A DNA stretch of 64,000 nucleotides. It comes from Actinomycetota bacterium. Its GTDB lineage: Bacteria > Actinomycetota > Actinomycetes > Propionibacteriales > Propionibacteriaceae. A program made the translations under genes and the position numbers. Of this stretch, positions 60,390 to 64,000 are shown piece after piece (within the stretch, counting starts at the first letter, position 1; each line of letters begins with the position of its first letter). The notes beneath the pieces are model-generated. The model was not told the DNA's origin and searched no databases. It saw only the letters and a list, made by a program, of their open reading frames with translations. The stretch lies in contig JAIUOS010000004.1 of the NCBI GenBank assembly GCA_020161755.1, positions 62,001 through 126,000 of the forward strand. The letters run 5' to 3'.

Positions 60390-61966
60390 GTCCAGCAAGT
60401 CTCGCCGGCCCAGAGCACCAGAAGGTGCGGCTGCCAGTGATCGAGGCAGTGGTCGACGCCGGCTGGGACCGCGCCCAGCTCCAGTGGGACCCCGAATGGA
60501 GGGTGCCGAAGTCTCCGCACGACGCAACGAACCGCGAGCTCGGGCGCTCATTCGCGTCGTGGCCCGTGGATCTGGCCTTCTTCGAGGACTCCAGCTCGGT
60601 CGGTTCCTGGGAACACGTCCGGATCATCTGCGAGTTCAAGGCCCCGGACATCAATGCGGGGGTCTCGCAGCTGGAGACCTACCTGGCGCGCGAGCCCCGT
60701 GCCCGTATGGGCTTCTGGACCAACGGGACCGACGATGTGCGGGTCTACAAGTTGCCGGACGGTGGCTTCCTGCATCAGAGCAACCGGGGTATTCCGCGGC
60801 CAGGCGAAGACTTGGCCAAGGCCTCGAAGGAGCCGCTGACGTTCGCTGACCTGAAGGTGCCTAGGAACGGCCAGTTGAAGTCAGTGTTCAGGCGCCTGCT
60901 CGACGTCGTGGTTGCCCGGGATAGCAAGGCGACTCGATCGGACGTGCAGCTGGATCAGTTGTGCAACCTCCTGCTCATGAAGCTCGAGTCGGACACCAAC
61001 GGTGAGTATGACCGGTCGAGGCCGTTGGCGTTCCAACTCAGCGACGCCGGCGAGGCCTACACCGCGAGGAAGATGCGCGAGGACTTCAAGGCGCTCAAGA
61101 CGCTGCGCCCCGAGATCTTCGCGGAGGACAACAACTCTGATCTCGTCCTCGACGAGGACACCATCTCGGAGGTCGTCTTCGAGCTTTCCCCGCTCAACCT
61201 GCTTGAGGTGCGCCCGGAGGCGATCTCATCGGCCTTCCAGGTCTTCCGCCGCGCGAACCTCAAGGCGGGGGAAGGGCAGTACTTCACGCCGGCACGGGTG
61301 ATCGAAGCGGGAATCGAAGCACTCGACATCGACCCCACCGACAAGATCATCGACCCCGCCTGTGGCACAGGCGGGTTTCTCGTCCAGGCGTTCCTCACGG
61401 TTCTCGCCAAGGGAACGGGCCCTCGAGCAGAGGCGCAGGCTCGCACATGGGCTCATCGCCAGGTCTTCGGCGTGGACAAGGACTCGATCAACGTGAAACT
61501 GTCCCGCGCGCTAATGGTCAGCCTCGGTGACGGGTCGGTGAACATTCATGCTGGTGACTCGATCCGCGAGCACCGATGGAACTCGGATTATCCGTACCTC
61601 GAGACCCCCCTTAAGGACGGGTCCTTCACCGTTGTGGTCACCAATCCGCCGTTCGGCAAGAACCTCAGAGTCAGCGCTGCAGACTCGCGCGCTAACCAGT
61701 ACACGATCGCCAAGGAGGCAAAGGGCCGCTTCGTTGATCTGGAGATCGGCCTGATCTTCGTGGAACGCGCCCACCGCCTGCTGACAAAGGGCGGAAGGTT
61801 AGGGATCATCCTCCCGGAGACCTACTTCTTCTCCTCGACCTACGCCTGGCTACCGAGGTGGTTGGAGTCGCGGTTCGTTCTGCGAGGCGTGTTCAACATC
61901 CCGATGGAGGCGTTTCAGGGCTTCTGCCGCGCCAAGACCAACTTCTACGTGTTCGAGAAGAAGTGA
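60386..61966 (+). CDS. Nuclease-methyltransferase fusion of a BcgI-like restriction-modification system
   Basis: A 526-residue protein beginning at a GTG that overlaps the ychF stop. The N-terminal domain (about 10-130) has Asp62 in WPVDLAFFED and Glu83-Phe-Lys85 in IICEFKAP, a PD-(D/E)xK nuclease site like that of HsdR N-terminal domains, but no helicase motor follows. Residues about 150-526 are a gamma-class N6-adenine methyltransferase: motif I DPACGTGGFL at 323 and motif IV NPPFGK at 420. The frame ends FYVFEKK at TGA. This is the layout of a BcgI A subunit, or of a type IIG enzyme split from its specificity part. Confidence 0.82.
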   Translation: MSPASLAGPEHQKVRLPVIEAVVDAGWDRAQLQWDPEWRVPKSPHDATNRELGRSFASWPVDLAFFEDSSSVGSWEHVRIICEFKAPDINAGVSQLETYLAREPRARMGFWTNGTDDVRVYKLPDGGFLHQSNRGIPRPGEDLAKASKEPLTFADLKVPRNGQLKSVFRRLLDVVVARDSKATRSDVQLDQLCNLLLMKLESDTNGEYDRSRPLAFQLSDAGEAYTARKMREDFKALKTLRPEIFAEDNNSDLVLDEDTISEVVFELSPLNLLEVRPEAISSAFQVFRRANLKAGEGQYFTPARVIEAGIEALDIDPTDKIIDPACGTGGFLVQAFLTVLAKGTGPRAEAQARTWAHRQVFGVDKDSINVKLSRALMVSLGDGSVNIHAGDSIREHRWNSDYPYLETPLKDGSFTVVVTNPPFGKNLRVSAADSRANQYTIAKEAKGRFVDLEIGLIFVERAHRLLTKGGRLGIILPETYFFSSTYAWLPRWLESRFVLRGVFNIPMEAFQGFCRAKTNFYVFEKK

Positions 61967-61972
61967 CCGCTA

Positions 61973-62920
61973 ATGGTTCATAAGCCCGCTTGGTTCATGG
62001 ACGGCCATGTGTTCGTCTCGTACGCTCCGACCGTTGGAATCAACAAAGACGGTGAGCAGTTGTTCATCGTCGACGAAATTACCGGCCAGCGGACCGACGT
62101 GATCGACGACAAGCTGCTCGACGATGTCCGGAGCCTGAAGACAGGTGCCCCCACCGAAACGGCTCGGTGGGTCGAGGCCGACAGGTTCACAGATCGTCTG
62201 ATGGCTGTACCCGCCTACTTCGACGCACGTCCCCTGGCTCACTTCGACGAACTCATGCAGCGTCGAGAGATGAACGGCTTCGGCTCGATGACCATCGGCG
62301 AGCTTGTGGACGAGGGCTGGGTTAAGGCACTGCCCGGGCATGGCAGTCCCTCGGCCGACCTGCGACGCGGCGACATCCCCTACATCAAGGTTTCGGACAT
62401 ACGGGCGGGGCAGATCAACATCAACCCTACGAACCGCGTCAGCCAGGTCGTCGCCGAGCGCTTCTGGAGGGGTGAGGACTCCGGTCTTCATGCGTGGGAT
62501 CTGATCACTCCGATCCGCACCAGCAAGAACATCGGTGAGTTCGCGGTACTCATGCCTGGTCAGGAACGAATGGTGCTCACGAAGGAAGTCCTCATCCTTC
62601 GTGCGACCGAGAATGCCCCGTTCGACACGTTCTACTTGCTCTGGGCGATGACTCTCAAGGCCGTGCGTCGGCAATGGGAGCGAGTCGTGTTCATGCAGAC
62701 GAACCGCGAGGATGTGGGCGCGAGGTATCGCGAAATCATCATCCCGACCCCTCCCGACGAGAGCGTCGCGACGTCGTGGTCCGCGCCGTTCCGGGAGTTC
62801 TATCGGGGCATGGACCGGCTTCGGGAGAACCTGGTGAGCTACTTGGAATCCGACGACAAGCACCACATCTTCATCTCGACTGCGGGCTTGGTCGCTGAGG
62901 ATCCCGAGGTCGACGACTAG
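61973..62920 (+). CDS. Specificity-like partner of the restriction-modification protein
   Basis: A 315-residue protein in the same frame as the preceding gene, which ends 6 bases earlier (TGA CCG CTA ATG). The first 75 residues (FMDGHVFVSYAPTVGINKDG, EQLFIVDEITGQRTDVIDDK) look like the C-terminal end of a methyltransferase domain rather than a new protein. From about residue 105 (TIGELVDEGWVKALPGHGSP, IPYIKVSDIRAGQINI, and later VFMQTNREDVGARYREIIIP) it is one target-recognition domain of the HsdS type. Only a weak AAGAAG lies upstream. It may be a separate S subunit or the second half of a split gene. Confidence 0.7.
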   Translation: MVHKPAWFMDGHVFVSYAPTVGINKDGEQLFIVDEITGQRTDVIDDKLLDDVRSLKTGAPTETARWVEADRFTDRLMAVPAYFDARPLAHFDELMQRREMNGFGSMTIGELVDEGWVKALPGHGSPSADLRRGDIPYIKVSDIRAGQININPTNRVSQVVAERFWRGEDSGLHAWDLITPIRTSKNIGEFAVLMPGQERMVLTKEVLILRATENAPFDTFYLLWAMTLKAVRRQWERVVFMQTNREDVGARYREIIIPTPPDESVATSWSAPFREFYRGMDRLRENLVSYLESDDKHHIFISTAGLVAEDPEVDD

Positions 62921-63123
62921 GGCCCCACGTCGGGGGTCCTCCTTGGTAGATCCTCTTCGCAGTGTGTGTGAATCGTCAGGCGGGCTTCCAGCAGGGTTGA
63001 GGGGCTCGGTTCGGAGTTCCGGTTCCAGCTCCTGAGTGTCCGGGGCCAGGACCAGCTGCTGCTCGCCCGCGCCACCGGCAACTACCGGCGGGGCAACGAG
63101 CGACGCGGCGGCTGAGCCGGGGC
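62921..63123. other. Gap with a possible coding relic
   Basis: One plus-strand frame ending in TGA near 63,116 reads RFQLLSVRGQDQLLLARATG followed by NYRRGNERRGG, which looks like a protein tail but has no start and is closed by a stop about 44 codons upstream. No family can be assigned and no other gene is supported. Confidence 0.3.
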
Positions 63124-63432
63124 CTACTTGTGCGTGAGGACCGGGACGGCACCGTTGAAGGTGATCGTCCAGCCCAGCCCGTGCAGCGCGATGTAGGTGA
63201 TCCCGACGAGCACGGCCAGCACGACGAAGGTGAACATCAGGTACGCGACCACCCGACCCAGCGGATGCGGCCGGACGACGGCGACCGTGCCGTCCGGGGC
63301 GACGTCGTGGCCGGTGCCCCACGAGAGCGCACGGAGCCCGAGGGCGAAGACGGCCGGCAGGCCCGCACCGAGGAGCATGCCGATCGCGAGGACGCGCCAG
63401 GAGCCGTCCAGAGCGGCGAGGAACTGTTCCAT
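63124..63432 (-). CDS. Small two-segment membrane protein downstream of the phosphate permease
   Basis: A 102-residue protein with two hydrophobic segments (about 12-32, WRVLAIGMLLGAGLPAVFALGL; about 60-86, VAYLMFTFVVLAVLVGITYIAL). Its ATG overlaps the permease stop by one base (TGATG), indicating coupled translation. Small proteins of this kind follow PiT genes in many actinobacteria; the function is unknown. Confidence 0.75.
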   Translation of the reverse strand: MEQFLAALDGSWRVLAIGMLLGAGLPAVFALGLRALSWGTGHDVAPDGTVAVVRPHPLGRVVAYLMFTFVVLAVLVGITYIALHGLGWTITFNGAVPVLTHK

Positions 63433-64000
63433 CAGCGCACCCCTCCCGACACCGGCACGTCGACCTCGGTGTCGTCCTTCGAATCGCTCCACTCGTCGTT
63501 GACGTTGTGGTGGCTGATCGGGTCGCGCTTGGAGTGCCAGCGCATGTAGATCGCCGCGGCGCACATGATGCCGAACACGACGAACGCGCCGGTCGAGCCG
63601 CCGATCGCGTGGCCGAGCCACCACAGGGCGGCGGCGACCAGTCCGGCCAACGGCAGCGTGGTCAGCCAGGCCAGGCCCATCCGTCCGGCCACGCCCCAGC
63701 GCACGGTCGCGCCCTTGCGGCCCAGGCCCGACCCGATGATCGACCCGGTGCACACGTGCGTGGTGGACAGCGCGAAGCCCAGCTGGCTGGACGTCAGGAT
63801 CACCGCAGCGGATGCGCTCTCGGCGGCCATGCCCTGCGGCGAGGAGATCTCGACCAGACCCTTGCCCATCGTCCGGATGATGCGCCAGCCGCCGATGTAG
63901 GTGCCGGAGCCGATCGCGACCGCGCAGGCGATCTTGACCCACAGCGGGATCTCGGCGGTGTCGGTCCACCAGCCCGAAGCGATCAGGGCCAGGGTGATCA
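63432..64000 (-). CDS. PiT-family inorganic phosphate transporter, C-terminal part
   Basis: The minus-strand frame is open to the window edge and gives about the last 189 residues. TYIGGWRIIRTMGKGLVEI, then SSPQGMAAESASAAVILTSS and the second PiT signature LGFALSTTHVCTGSIIGSGLGRKGA identify a PitA-type phosphate/metal symporter; two further membrane segments and a charged tail (SKRDPISHHNVNDEW) follow. The N-terminal half lies beyond the window. Confidence 0.92.
   Translation of the reverse strand, partial: ITLALIASGWWTDTAEIPLWVKIACAVAIGSGTYIGGWRIIRTMGKGLVEISSPQGMAAESASAAVILTSSQLGFALSTTHVCTGSIIGSGLGRKGATVRWGVAGRMGLAWLTTLPLAGLVAAALWWLGHAIGGSTGAFVVFGIMCAAAIYMRWHSKRDPISHHNVNDEWSDSKDDTEVDVPVSGGVR

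Overview
The window is high-GC DNA from an actinobacterium, probably of the order Propionibacteriales (inference; no rRNA or other taxonomic marker is present). The main evidence is an intact mycothiol conjugate amidase gene in the actinobacterial order greA / DUF4307 / mca / small membrane protein / thioredoxin-domain protein / hemolysin III / short-chain Z-prenyl synthase. Many genes also appear to be leaderless, with a TANNNT hexamer 6-8 nt before the start codon, which is common in this phylum. No tRNA, rRNA or CRISPR array was seen.

Region 1 (1-14,655) is one long co-directional sugar-catabolic operon, mostly joined by 4-base ATGA/GTGA overlaps: a GH1 beta-glycosidase (3' end only), a clan GH-D-like hydrolase, a ROK sugar kinase, a SIS-domain isomerase, a GH38 alpha-mannosidase, a six-hairpin glycosidase-like protein, a 3-oxo-tetronate kinase (OtnK) with its decarboxylase partner (OtnC), a GH13_18 phosphorylase, an amidase-signature hydrolase and a GH84 beta-N-acetylglucosaminidase. 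The combination suggests use of an unusual glycoside or glycosylated sugar acid; the substrate cannot be deduced here.

Region 2 (14,683-26,034) is accessory and patchy. It holds a divergent LysR/MFS pair, a SnoaL-like protein, two RibD/DHFR-fold reductases, a YCII (DGPF) protein with an ECF42 sigma factor, a YHS-domain protein, an SDR oxidoreductase, a Phd/RelE toxin-antitoxin pair with a possibly damaged toxin start, a WGR-like gene remnant, a membrane-anchored HIRAN protein and a complete IS630-family insertion sequence.

Region 3 (26,149-48,074) is core genome: an AI-2E transporter, a DUF2089 pair with a candidate operator, the mycothiol block, a GH31 alpha-glucosidase, a PIN-PhoH ATPase, a spermidine-synthase-like protein, acetyl-CoA synthetase, a two-RCK potassium channel with its DUF6394 partner, a VWA protein, xseB/xseA and ispH.

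Region 4 (48,075-64,000) contains an osmoprotectant ABC transporter operon, an EamA transporter whose coding sequence holds a perfect 58-bp palindrome, ilvA, rmuC, an M18 aminopeptidase, a HAD-DUF952 fusion, ychF, a restriction-modification pair resembling BcgI and split by an in-frame TGA, and the 3' end of a PiT phosphate permease.

Intergenic regions carry several families of short palindromic repeats. The best defined is a 78-bp REPIN-like unit present three times with identical spacing between its inverted ends.
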